A stretch of DNA of 64,000 nt from Colivivens sp964452915 (lineage in GTDB: Bacteria > Bacteroidota > Bacteroidia > Bacteroidales > Bacteroidaceae), in assembly GCA_964452915.1 (NCBI GenBank), contig CAYVNW010000010.1:1-64000 (forward strand), given 5' to 3'. Shown here in pieces: positions 44,439 to 52,401 of the stretch. The notes beneath the pieces are model-generated. The model made no database searches. It saw nothing but the letters and a program-made list of their open reading frames with translations, and was not told the origin of the DNA. The position numbers and the translations under genes are program-made. Each line of letters starts with the position of its first letter. Position 1 is the first letter of the stretch.

Positions 44439-44996
44439 ATGAAAAGAGTTCGTTGTCCGAAATGTGATAACTTCATTGTTTTTGACGAAACAAAGTACAA
44501 GGAAGGACAATCATTAGTATTTATTTGCCCCAATTGCAAAAAAGAATTCAAAATAAAAATAGGCAGATCAAAGCTAACCGGCATACATCAAGAACGGCAA
44601 ATTGATGAAAATGCCTTCAATGAGGATTACGGCAGCGTCATAGTGGTAGAAAACCAATTCGCATTCAAACAAATCATACCACTTGATTTGGGCGACAACG
44701 AGTTCGGACGCTATCTGAAAGGGACAAACATTAACAAACCTATTGAGACAAGTGACCCAAGCATTGACACATTCCATTGTGTAATAAATGTAAGTCACGA
44801 CAAAAGAGGAAATCTGAAATATGTCTTGCGTGACGCGCCAAGCGACACGGGAACATTCTATATGAATACCATCTTGAAAGACGTAGACAGGATCAACCTC
44901 GAAGACGGAGCGATAATCACGATTGGCGCCACAACACTAATCCTCAGAGCATCACATGCAAACAAAAATAATAACCTCATCAATAGAAATAGGTAA
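44439..44996 (+). CDS. Zinc-ribbon and FHA domain protein
   Basis: 185 residues. Four Cys as CPKC (6-9) and CPNC (30-33) form a zinc ribbon; the C-terminal 105 residues are an FHA domain (NEFGRYLKG, SDPSIDTFHCVINV, VLRDAPSDTGTFYMN), which binds phosphothreonine peptides. No kinase is nearby. It lies 27 bp after secG and 6 bp before the AraC-type genes, so it is likely cotranscribed with them. Confidence 0.8.
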   Translation: MKRVRCPKCDNFIVFDETKYKEGQSLVFICPNCKKEFKIKIGRSKLTGIHQERQIDENAFNEDYGSVIVVENQFAFKQIIPLDLGDNEFGRYLKGTNINKPIETSDPSIDTFHCVINVSHDKRGNLKYVLRDAPSDTGTFYMNTILKDVDRINLEDGAIITIGATTLILRASHANKNNNLINRNR

Positions 44997-45002
44997 AAAG
45001 TA

Positions 45003-45902
45003 ATGGAACAAATTAGTTTACAATTAAACACGGTGAACCCTGAAGTGAAGATATTCTCGTATGAGGATAATTACTTCTGTGCGGATAACTTTGGACAAAC
45101 CAACGATCCAAGGACAAAACCTTGCAGTGCTGTACAAAACAATGATTACTTTGTCCGTATAGGCATTGTTCAAGGCAGTATGAACTTAAAAGTCAACGGC
45201 GTTGAAATAAAGCTGAAGTCAAACGATTACATCATCATCACCCCATTTACAAATGTAGAAGTACTTGAATCAAGATGCAAATTCTTTTTAAGCGCAACCA
45301 AAGGATATATCGCTCTTGACATGTATACTCAAATGGGCTTGAATGTAGGCGTGAAAAATGGTTGCTATACATGTCACCACTACCACATGCACACACAACA
45401 AATAGATGTGCTCCAGAAAGACTATACAAGAGTCAAGCAGACCATCTTGATGGATGTGAAAATAAAGAAAGAAGATTTGATAAAGGCAAGACACAGTATA
45501 TACGTATCACACGTGTTGTCATTCACTGACAATGTTACTGAAATACCACATGAAAAAGACATTGCAGCCACCAAAGTTTTCGATCAATTCCTAAAATTAC
45601 TCGACGCCGATTACACGAAGGAAAGATCTGTACAGTATTACGCAAAAGAGATTGGTATACAAGCCAAAAATCTCTCAATCGCCACTTTCAACATGACAGG
45701 CAAAACTGCGTCACGTATTATTGACGAATACGTTGTCTACCGTATAAAAGTGGAACTTTACAACAATCAACTCAACATAAAGGAAATCGGTCAGAAATAC
45801 AATTTCCCAACACAAAGTTTCTTCGGCAGATACTTTAAGAGGGTTTCCGGTTATTCTCCGCGTAAATACATAAGTTTGAATAGTAAAAAATTGGCTCAAT
45901 AA
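45003..45902 (+). CDS. AraC-family regulator, first of a tandem pair
   Basis: 299 residues. N-terminal cupin-like sensor (about 1-180; LKVNGVEIKLKSNDYIIITPF) and a C-terminal AraC double HTH, with the second helix block IGQKYNFPTQSFFGRYFKRVSGYSPRKY. It probably senses a small molecule and acts on neighbouring or distant genes. Related to the next gene but only about a third of residues match by eye, so this is an old duplication. Confidence 0.85.
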   Translation: MEQISLQLNTVNPEVKIFSYEDNYFCADNFGQTNDPRTKPCSAVQNNDYFVRIGIVQGSMNLKVNGVEIKLKSNDYIIITPFTNVEVLESRCKFFLSATKGYIALDMYTQMGLNVGVKNGCYTCHHYHMHTQQIDVLQKDYTRVKQTILMDVKIKKEDLIKARHSIYVSHVLSFTDNVTEIPHEKDIAATKVFDQFLKLLDADYTKERSVQYYAKEIGIQAKNLSIATFNMTGKTASRIIDEYVVYRIKVELYNNQLNIKEIGQKYNFPTQSFFGRYFKRVSGYSPRKYISLNSKKLAQ

Positions 45903-45913
45903 ACATAATCACT

Positions 45914-46831
45914 ATGAAAAGTAAGACATTAAAGAACAGATATATAGAAGATTCTGTTGAAAGAATATCTCAATACATTCCATATACGGTAAATGTCAAG
46001 AAAATGGTATATCTTTTTGACAATGCCAACAATAAAAGCAAGTTCAATGATGCATATAGCAGAGAAAATACATACAGGCTTATTGAGAGCGTATTTCTGC
46101 TTGTAATTCGTGGTGAAGTAATATTCAACGTAAACAACAAAGATGTAGTTGTGGGTAATCACAACTTCTGTGTAATCACCGCACAATCCAAAATACAACT
46201 CATACATGCAGACCCTGAAACCAAATTCATATTCATACGAATGACAGAGGCTGCACACGCAAAAGGCTTTGAGGATCTTGGTATATATAAAAATAAGCTC
46301 ATCAACGACTATGCACAAAACAAACTTCTCAGCGACGATGAATACAACTATTTCATGAGATTGTATTCAGAAATGCATGAAGACCTCAGTCATAAGAATG
46401 AGGCATTTATAAACATCACTACCCGCTCATACAATTGCATCCTGCATATATTTGTTCTGAACGTATTCAATATTGACGTAAAAATTAAAGGACAAGCAAT
46501 ATCACGGCAGGAAAACTTGTTCAGACAGTTTATTGAACTTCTAAATCAGTATGCGAGCAAGGAACGTGAGGTACAGTTCTATGCCGAGAAGCTAAATATA
46601 ACACCAAAGTATCTCTCCACCATAACCAATGCATACAGTGGCAAGAACGCCAGTCGCTGGATTGCCGAATATGTAGTGACATTGGCAAAGGAACTGATGA
46701 AAGAGAACAAGTGCCGGATTCAAGATGTCAGTGAAATGCTCAACTTCCCAAGCCAAAGTTTCTTTGGCAGATTCTTTAAACGTACTGCCGGCATATCACC
46801 AAAACGTTATATGATGACAGAACTTAAATAA
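45914..46831 (+). CDS. AraC-family regulator, second of a tandem pair
   Basis: 305 residues, 11 bp after its paralogue. Same build: cupin-like N-terminus and HTH (VSEMLNFPSQSFFGRFFKRTAGISPKRY). Both lack an obvious own promoter, so they are likely read from secG. It precedes nhaA by 20 bp. Confidence 0.85.
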   Translation: MKSKTLKNRYIEDSVERISQYIPYTVNVKKMVYLFDNANNKSKFNDAYSRENTYRLIESVFLLVIRGEVIFNVNNKDVVVGNHNFCVITAQSKIQLIHADPETKFIFIRMTEAAHAKGFEDLGIYKNKLINDYAQNKLLSDDEYNYFMRLYSEMHEDLSHKNEAFINITTRSYNCILHIFVLNVFNIDVKIKGQAISRQENLFRQFIELLNQYASKEREVQFYAEKLNITPKYLSTITNAYSGKNASRWIAEYVVTLAKELMKENKCRIQDVSEMLNFPSQSFFGRFFKRTAGISPKRYMMTELK

Positions 46832-46851
46832 CGCAAGACACAGGCAAGGCT

Positions 46852-48285
46852 ATGAGACTCATTCCAACATACAAATGGGCAAAGAATGTCAGGGCTGTAA
46901 AAAATGCCAAGAAGGGATTTATTAACCAACCCTGGGCATCAGGCGCTGTATTGTTGGCATGTGTCATCATAGCAATGCTTCTTGCAAACATTCCTCTCAC
47001 GAGCAAACTTTACCATGATATTCTGCAAACTGAACTGACAATTCACATTCAAAGTCCAGGCGGATTGATTGATTGGATATTTCCAAACGGCATGAACGTT
47101 GAAAAATTTATCAACGACGTGCTGATGGTTGTATTCTTTTTCACTGTCGGACTCGAAATCAAACGTGAAATTGTATGCGGTGAATTGTCAACACCTAAAA
47201 AAGCGATGTTGCCAATTATAGCTGCAGCAGGCGGCATGCTGGCACCGGCAGTCATATATGCCTGTTTCAATCATGGTACAGACGCAGCAAGTGGATGGGG
47301 AATCCCTACAGCAACCGACATTGCTTTCGCAATTGGTATCATGTCAATTATGGGAAACAAAGTTCCCATCTCACTTAAAGTGTTCCTTACAGCTTTGGCA
47401 ATCGCAGACGACTTGGGTGCAATACTTGTTGTCGCTTTCTTCTATGGAGGTAAAATCAATTTGGCGCTGTTAGCCATAGCATTATTACTGCTTGCATTCA
47501 CATTTGTGCTAAACAACTTGGGGGAGAAACGCATGAGATTTTATCTCATACCTGCGATAGGAATATGGTTTTTGTTCTATTACGCAGGAATACATGCGAC
47601 TATGTCGGGAGTCGTAATGGCATTCATGATCCCAATGAAAGGAAAATACACGAGGGCTTATCTCACCCGCAGAAACCGCGAATACGAACGGCGACTTGCG
47701 GAATATGACACACTCGATTCAGGAATTGCCAGTGAAGGATACGTCAGTGAATTTCCAAATGAACTCCAGCGCCACTGTCTGCGTAGAATGAGTTTTATAG
47801 CAACCAACACCATGGGTATGTCATACCGGCTTGAACACATGCTCAGTCATTGGGTTACATTTGGTATAATGCCAATATTTGCACTTGCCAACGCCGGAGT
47901 GGAGATTCCGGATCCGAGCTACTTCAACATATTCCAATGGAGTCCTGAATATGGCAGCGTAGGAATGGGCATCTTCTTCGGATTGTTGCTTGGAAAACCT
48001 ATAGGTATAGTAGCGGCAAGCTTCATTGCAATCAAACTGGGAGTAGGTGAAATGCCGAAGAACGCCAATTGGAAAATGTTCTTTGCTGTAGCATGTCTTG
48101 GTGGCATCGGATTCACCATGAGCATATTTGTTGATACGCTATCGTTCGGCAATGTTCCGGATATATGCGACCATCTGCGTGCTAGTGGAAAGATTGCGAT
48201 ATTGATGGGAAGCCTATGCTCCGGCCTACTTGGAAGTCTCCTTATTTATTTGCTTCACAAGTTTAGCCAGCCAAAAACGGCTTAA
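46852..48285 (+). CDS. nhaA: Na+/H+ antiporter NhaA
   Basis: 477 residues. Catalytic Asp pair D186-D187 in ALAIADDLGAI, FFFTVGLEIKRE, GWGIPTATDIAFAIGI and the late GLLLGKPIGI and GGIGFTMSIFV segments are NhaA features. It carries an insert of about 60 residues (charged, RRNREYERRLAEYD) between the TM blocks, making it longer than E. coli NhaA (388). It exports Na+ in exchange for H+ at the inner membrane. Confidence 0.94.
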   Translation: MRLIPTYKWAKNVRAVKNAKKGFINQPWASGAVLLACVIIAMLLANIPLTSKLYHDILQTELTIHIQSPGGLIDWIFPNGMNVEKFINDVLMVVFFFTVGLEIKREIVCGELSTPKKAMLPIIAAAGGMLAPAVIYACFNHGTDAASGWGIPTATDIAFAIGIMSIMGNKVPISLKVFLTALAIADDLGAILVVAFFYGGKINLALLAIALLLLAFTFVLNNLGEKRMRFYLIPAIGIWFLFYYAGIHATMSGVVMAFMIPMKGKYTRAYLTRRNREYERRLAEYDTLDSGIASEGYVSEFPNELQRHCLRRMSFIATNTMGMSYRLEHMLSHWVTFGIMPIFALANAGVEIPDPSYFNIFQWSPEYGSVGMGIFFGLLLGKPIGIVAASFIAIKLGVGEMPKNANWKMFFAVACLGGIGFTMSIFVDTLSFGNVPDICDHLRASGKIAILMGSLCSGLLGSLLIYLLHKFSQPKTA

Positions 48286-48608
48286 CATCGTAAATACACC
48301 TTATTATATATACGCACGCGAGGTGAACAGCATGTTTTTGTGATGTGACTAAGCGGAGACCCTGCTTGGGTCGTTGTATAGTGTTGTGCCTATACCCGCC
48401 TCACATTGACTTAATACAGAATTACTTTACACCGAATTAACAATTAAAGCATAATAGAAAAAATGGAAAGTAAAAAATCAAGTCACATGTAAACCCCTCG
48501 CCTGTCATCCCATGACGCCGCCTGCTATTGCGAGAGCTAATCAGTAGAACCCAACAATGTTATTGTCATTAGTGCCGCTGTACGAGAGCATGAAAGCTCG
48601 TATTATTT

Positions 48609-48676
48609 ATGCCTGTAAATCAACATGTTCTGTAGTCGTACGACCATAGGTCATGTGGTCGTACGACCACAGGCAT
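48609..48676. repeat. Nested palindromes built on GTCGTACGAC
   Basis: GTCGTACGAC (48635-48644) and the perfect 18-bp palindrome TGTGGTCGTACGACCACA (48654-48671) have centres 23 bp apart. An outer pair, ATGCCTGT (48609-48616) and ACAGGCAT (48669-48676), encloses both. Either two operator sites on one face of the DNA, or a cruciform/RNA stem. Confidence 0.75.
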
Positions 48677-48679
48677 TTT

Positions 48680-48710
48680 AGTAAACAGATAGTAAACGGT
48701 AGTAAACGGA
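48680..48710. repeat. Three direct repeats AGTAAAC
   Basis: AGTAAACAGAT, AGTAAACGGT and AGTAAACGGA lie end to end right after the palindromes. Period 10-11 bp, one helical turn, as for cooperative protein binding. Confidence 0.6.
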
Positions 48711-48820
48711 TTTGGAAACCGACACAATCTTTCATTTCAGCAAGATTCGTCATAATAGCGTCTGCTATCTCCATAACTAAATTAAAGCGTGCAAAGTGAC
48801 CTCTGTACAGATTTATTTAT

Positions 48821-48828
48821 TAACTTTG
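48821..48828 (+). promoter_or_regulatory. Promoter -7 element of cyuA-like gene
   Basis: TAACTTTG followed by C, 27 bp upstream of the ATG at 48856. No consensus -33 element. Confidence 0.55.
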
Positions 48829-48855
48829 CATGACGAAAATGTTTTATAGTGTGAT

Positions 48856-50142
48856 ATGACAAAAGAAGAAAGAGAACGCATATTGAAACTCATGAAACAA
48901 GAGGTGGTACCTGCTGTCGGATGCACGGAACCAGCGGCGGTAGCTCTATGCGTGTGCAAGGCTACGGAGACTTTAGGAACAGTGCCCGAAAAAATCGAAG
49001 TGAAGTTGAGTGCAAACATACTTAAGAACGCTATGGGAGTTGGCATTCCTAATACCGGAATGATTGGTTTGCCTATAGCAATCGCACTTGGGGCGTTGTG
49101 CGGAAAGTCGGAATATCAGTTGGAGGTACTGAAAGATGTTGATGCCGAGCACGTGAAGCTGGGCAAAAAATATATATCGGAAAATCGGATAGATATTAAA
49201 CTAAAAGACGGTATAACGGAGAAGTTGTATATTGAGGCTATTTGCACTGATAAAGACGGAGAGACTGCCCGCGCTGTCATAAGCAATGACCATACAAACT
49301 TCATTGAGATTGACCGCTGCGGTGAGACGTTCCTGAGCAAGCAGACGGTTCAATCGGACGACGACGGTCCATGCGATGACAGCTGGCTTTCGCTCAGCAA
49401 GGTATATGAGTTCGCTACTACGGCCCCATTGGATGAACTTGTGTTCATCAACGAGGCACGCAGGCTGAATGAGGCGGCTGCCGAGAAGTCGTTGCATGGC
49501 AACTATGGCCACCTGCTTGGCAAAACACTTACGCGTCCGTTAGGCAAGGGAATCATGGGCGACACTATCTTCTCACATATCATTTCAGCCACGGCATGTG
49601 CTTGCGACGCACGTATGGCTGGAGCGAAGATTCCGGTAATGAGTAATTCTGGAAGTGGAAACCAAGGTATATGCGCTACGCTGCCTGTGGTGAAATTTGC
49701 CGAGGAAAACCATAATACTGATGAAGAGTTGACCCGAGCACTCATTATGAGCCACTTGACTGCAATATACATGAAGCAAAGTCTCGGAAAACTGTCCGCT
49801 CTCTGCGGATGTGTCGTGGCATCAACAGGCAGCAGTGTGGGAATCACGTACTTGATGGGCGGCTCTTTCAAGCAAATATCAGCAGCGGTTAAAAACATGA
49901 TCGCGAACTTGAGTGGAATGATTTGCGACGGGGCAAAACCGAGTTGTACACTGAAACTGACCAGTGGGGTCTCTACAGCTGTGCTTTCCGCTATGCTTGC
50001 CATCAGCGGTGAGTGTGTTGAAAGTACTGAGGGCATCATCGATGAAAATGTAGATAAGAGTATTCACAATCTCACGAAGATAGGAAAAGACGCGATGTGC
50101 GAAACCGACCGATGTGTGCTCGATATCATGACTCACAAATGA
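48856..50142 (+). CDS. CyuA/YhaM (UPF0597) family, probable L-cysteine desulfidase or serine dehydratase
   Basis: 428 residues, family length. VGCTEPAAVAL (Cys23) and further Cys in the C-terminal half fit [4Fe-4S] enzymes of the L-serine dehydratase alpha-like fold; also SGSGNQGI and GSSVGITYLMGG. E. coli YhaM/CyuA degrades cysteine to pyruvate, ammonia and sulfide. Whether this one prefers cysteine or serine is not visible. The palindrome-rich upstream region suggests regulation. Confidence 0.85.
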   Translation: MTKEERERILKLMKQEVVPAVGCTEPAAVALCVCKATETLGTVPEKIEVKLSANILKNAMGVGIPNTGMIGLPIAIALGALCGKSEYQLEVLKDVDAEHVKLGKKYISENRIDIKLKDGITEKLYIEAICTDKDGETARAVISNDHTNFIEIDRCGETFLSKQTVQSDDDGPCDDSWLSLSKVYEFATTAPLDELVFINEARRLNEAAAEKSLHGNYGHLLGKTLTRPLGKGIMGDTIFSHIISATACACDARMAGAKIPVMSNSGSGNQGICATLPVVKFAEENHNTDEELTRALIMSHLTAIYMKQSLGKLSALCGCVVASTGSSVGITYLMGGSFKQISAAVKNMIANLSGMICDGAKPSCTLKLTSGVSTAVLSAMLAISGECVESTEGIIDENVDKSIHNLTKIGKDAMCETDRCVLDIMTHK

Positions 50143-50173
50143 ATCGGTTTAACAGCTGATTTATGTTTTCTAT

Positions 50174-51277
50174 ATGAAAATTCTGCTATTGGGTGAATAC
50201 AGCAACGTGCACTGGACTCTCGCTGAGGGCCTGCGACTGCTGGGGCATGACGTATGTGTAGTCAGTGACGGCGACGGATGGAAAAATTATAACCGTGATA
50301 TTGACCTGTCCCGTCGGTCGCTGAACAAGACGGGAGGTGTGGCTTACTGTATAAAGGTGCTAAACTTACTGCCAAAGCTGAAGGGATTTGACATTGTGCA
50401 AATCATAAATCCTGTATTTCTTGAACTGAGAGCTAAACGCATTGCTCCTTTATACAATTTCCTGAGGCACAACAACAAGCGTATGGTATTGGGTGCCTAT
50501 GGTATGGATTACTACTATGTCAGCACTTGTCTCGATTGCAAGACTTTCCGCTATTCAGACTTTAACTTTGGCAATAAACAGCGTACCGACGAACCGTTCA
50601 ACCAACATTTTATGAGCGAGTGGTTAGGCGAGAAAAAGGAGCTGAACGTGAAAATAGCTAATGATTGCGATGCAATTATAACAGGACTGTGTGAATATGA
50701 TATGTGCTACCGGCCTGTATTTCCAAACAAGACATCGTTTATACCCTTCCCTATTAAGATTACAGAAAGCCCAAGGATAGACGACGTACACACCGGACCG
50801 GTAAGAATATTCATCGGCATACAGAAAACACGTTCAGCGTACAAAGGAACTGACATCATGCAGAAGGCGTTGGAAAGGCTCAAGGAGAAATACCCTGACC
50901 GTATGGAATTAATAAAGGTGGAATCCGTGCCTTTCGAACAATACAAACGATTAATGACATCAAGCGACGCTATAGTTGACCAACTGTACAGCTATACCCC
51001 TGCAATGAATGCTCTGCAAGCCATGTCACAAGGACTAATTGCAATTGGCGGAGCTGAACCGGAAAACTATAAGATATTGGGCGAGGACACGTTGCGGCCA
51101 GTCATAAATGTACTGCCTTATGGAGACGATTGTTTCCAAAAGATTGAACAGTTGGTGTTACACCCCGAGCGAATTCAACAAATGAAACACGACAGCATAG
51201 CATACGTTTGTAAGCATCACGACTACCGCAAGGTGGCTAAAAAATATTCTGATTTATACAATCAACTACTTGTCTGA
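50174..51277 (+). CDS. Glycosyltransferase, GT-B type
   Basis: 367 residues. KILLLGEYSNVHWTLAEGLRLLGHDV is the Rossmann start of a GT-B glycosyltransferase. The C-terminal domain has MTSSDAIVDQLYSYTPAMNALQAMSQG and GGAEPEN, like the family 1/4 nucleotide-sugar site. It probably adds a sugar in capsule, LPS or glycoprotein synthesis. The last 41 bp overlap the convergent aminotransferase gene. Confidence 0.8.
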   Translation: MKILLLGEYSNVHWTLAEGLRLLGHDVCVVSDGDGWKNYNRDIDLSRRSLNKTGGVAYCIKVLNLLPKLKGFDIVQIINPVFLELRAKRIAPLYNFLRHNNKRMVLGAYGMDYYYVSTCLDCKTFRYSDFNFGNKQRTDEPFNQHFMSEWLGEKKELNVKIANDCDAIITGLCEYDMCYRPVFPNKTSFIPFPIKITESPRIDDVHTGPVRIFIGIQKTRSAYKGTDIMQKALERLKEKYPDRMELIKVESVPFEQYKRLMTSSDAIVDQLYSYTPAMNALQAMSQGLIAIGGAEPENYKILGEDTLRPVINVLPYGDDCFQKIEQLVLHPERIQQMKHDSIAYVCKHHDYRKVAKKYSDLYNQLLV

Positions 51278-52376
51278 CTTCTTCATCGCTCATTGCCTGA
51301 CTGATCGGCAAACTCAATTCTGTATCGGACCACATTTCAGCAACCGGAAAACGCAGATGTGCACATTCGGCATATGCTTTTTGTTTGTGGATAGGTATCG
51401 GATAGTGGATAAGGGTCTCTATTCCATGGTCATGCAGCAATGTCTGCAGATAATCACGATTCTTGCATTTTATGGCATATACATGATATACATGACTGCA
51501 ATCGGTGGTGTCGGGCAGAAGTTCGACTGCCGGATGACAAATATGGGTAGAATAGTAGTGTGCAATCTCTATGCGACGGTTGTTTGCACTGTCCAAATGG
51601 CGCAACTTCACCCTTAAGACGGCTGCCTGTAACTCATCCAGTCTGCTGTTGAAGCCTTTATAAACATGCACATACTTTTTCTCCTGTCCATAATTGGTCA
51701 ATGACCGCACCATCATGGCAAGTTCTTGGTTGTTTGTGGCCACTGCTCCCCCATCACCCAAGCAACCCAAATTCTTAGCAGGATAGAAACTGAAAGCGGC
51801 AGCATCGGAATTATTTCCAGCCCTACTGCCGAACAAAGTAGACAGTTCTTTTTCAGTCCCGTCAGAATAGTACAAGGCGCCATGTGCCTGACACGCATCC
51901 TCAAGCACTTTAAGTCCGTGCTTACGTGCGATACGGTTAATCTGGTCCATACGGCACATCATACCATAGAGGTGTACCGGTATGATGACTCGTGTACGCG
52001 GGGTTATGAGTCCTTCGATTTTTGTCTCGTCAATAGTCGGCATAACGATATGCGGTTCACAAAAGACAGGTATAAGCCCGACTCGAGAAACAGCCATCGC
52101 TGTAGCAATGAAGGTGTTGTCAGGTACAATAACCTCATCGCCATCGTTCCAGCCATACATCAGTTTCCATGCTTGCAATACAGCCGTAAGGGCATCGAGT
52201 CCGTTTCCGACACCGATGCAATATTTCACGCCGACATACTCAGCATACTCATGTTCGAAACTTTCGACTTCGTGTCCTTTCACGAACCATCCGGAATGCA
52301 CGACACACCGGATTGCTTCATCTAACTCCTCACCAAAAGTACTGTTCACGCGTTTTAAATCATAAAAATGTACCAT
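51237..52376 (-). CDS. DegT/DnrJ/EryC1/StrS aminotransferase
   Basis: 379 residues from the ATG at 52376 (MVHFYDLKRVN, the usual family start); an ATG at 52409 would add 11 odd residues overlapping the upstream gene. PLP lysine in FSFYPAKNLGCLGDGG, plus LEDACQAHGA. Such enzymes aminate keto-sugars on nucleotides, for example dTDP-3-amino-3,6-dideoxyhexoses. The convergent glycosyltransferase fits a surface-sugar role. Confidence 0.9.
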   Translation of the reverse strand: MVHFYDLKRVNSTFGEELDEAIRCVVHSGWFVKGHEVESFEHEYAEYVGVKYCIGVGNGLDALTAVLQAWKLMYGWNDGDEVIVPDNTFIATAMAVSRVGLIPVFCEPHIVMPTIDETKIEGLITPRTRVIIPVHLYGMMCRMDQINRIARKHGLKVLEDACQAHGALYYSDGTEKELSTLFGSRAGNNSDAAAFSFYPAKNLGCLGDGGAVATNNQELAMMVRSLTNYGQEKKYVHVYKGFNSRLDELQAAVLRVKLRHLDSANNRRIEIAHYYSTHICHPAVELLPDTTDCSHVYHVYAIKCKNRDYLQTLLHDHGIETLIHYPIPIHKQKAYAECAHLRFPVAEMWSDTELSLPISQAMSDEEVRQVVDCINQNIF

Positions 52377-52401
52377 GTCTGTTATTCTTGCTGCTTGCCC
52401 G

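Larger units (their letters stand above)
48286..48855. other. Intergenic region with palindromes
   Basis: No gene of useful length. A small GACCC/GGGTC hairpin (48358-48372) follows nhaA without a U tract. From 48609 to 48710 there are nested inverted repeats and three direct repeats, listed separately. A -7 element lies at 48821. Confidence 0.6.

Noticed and set aside
48480..48510. Small ORF before the palindromes
   Set aside because: Only about ten codons, no ribosome-binding context or similarity.
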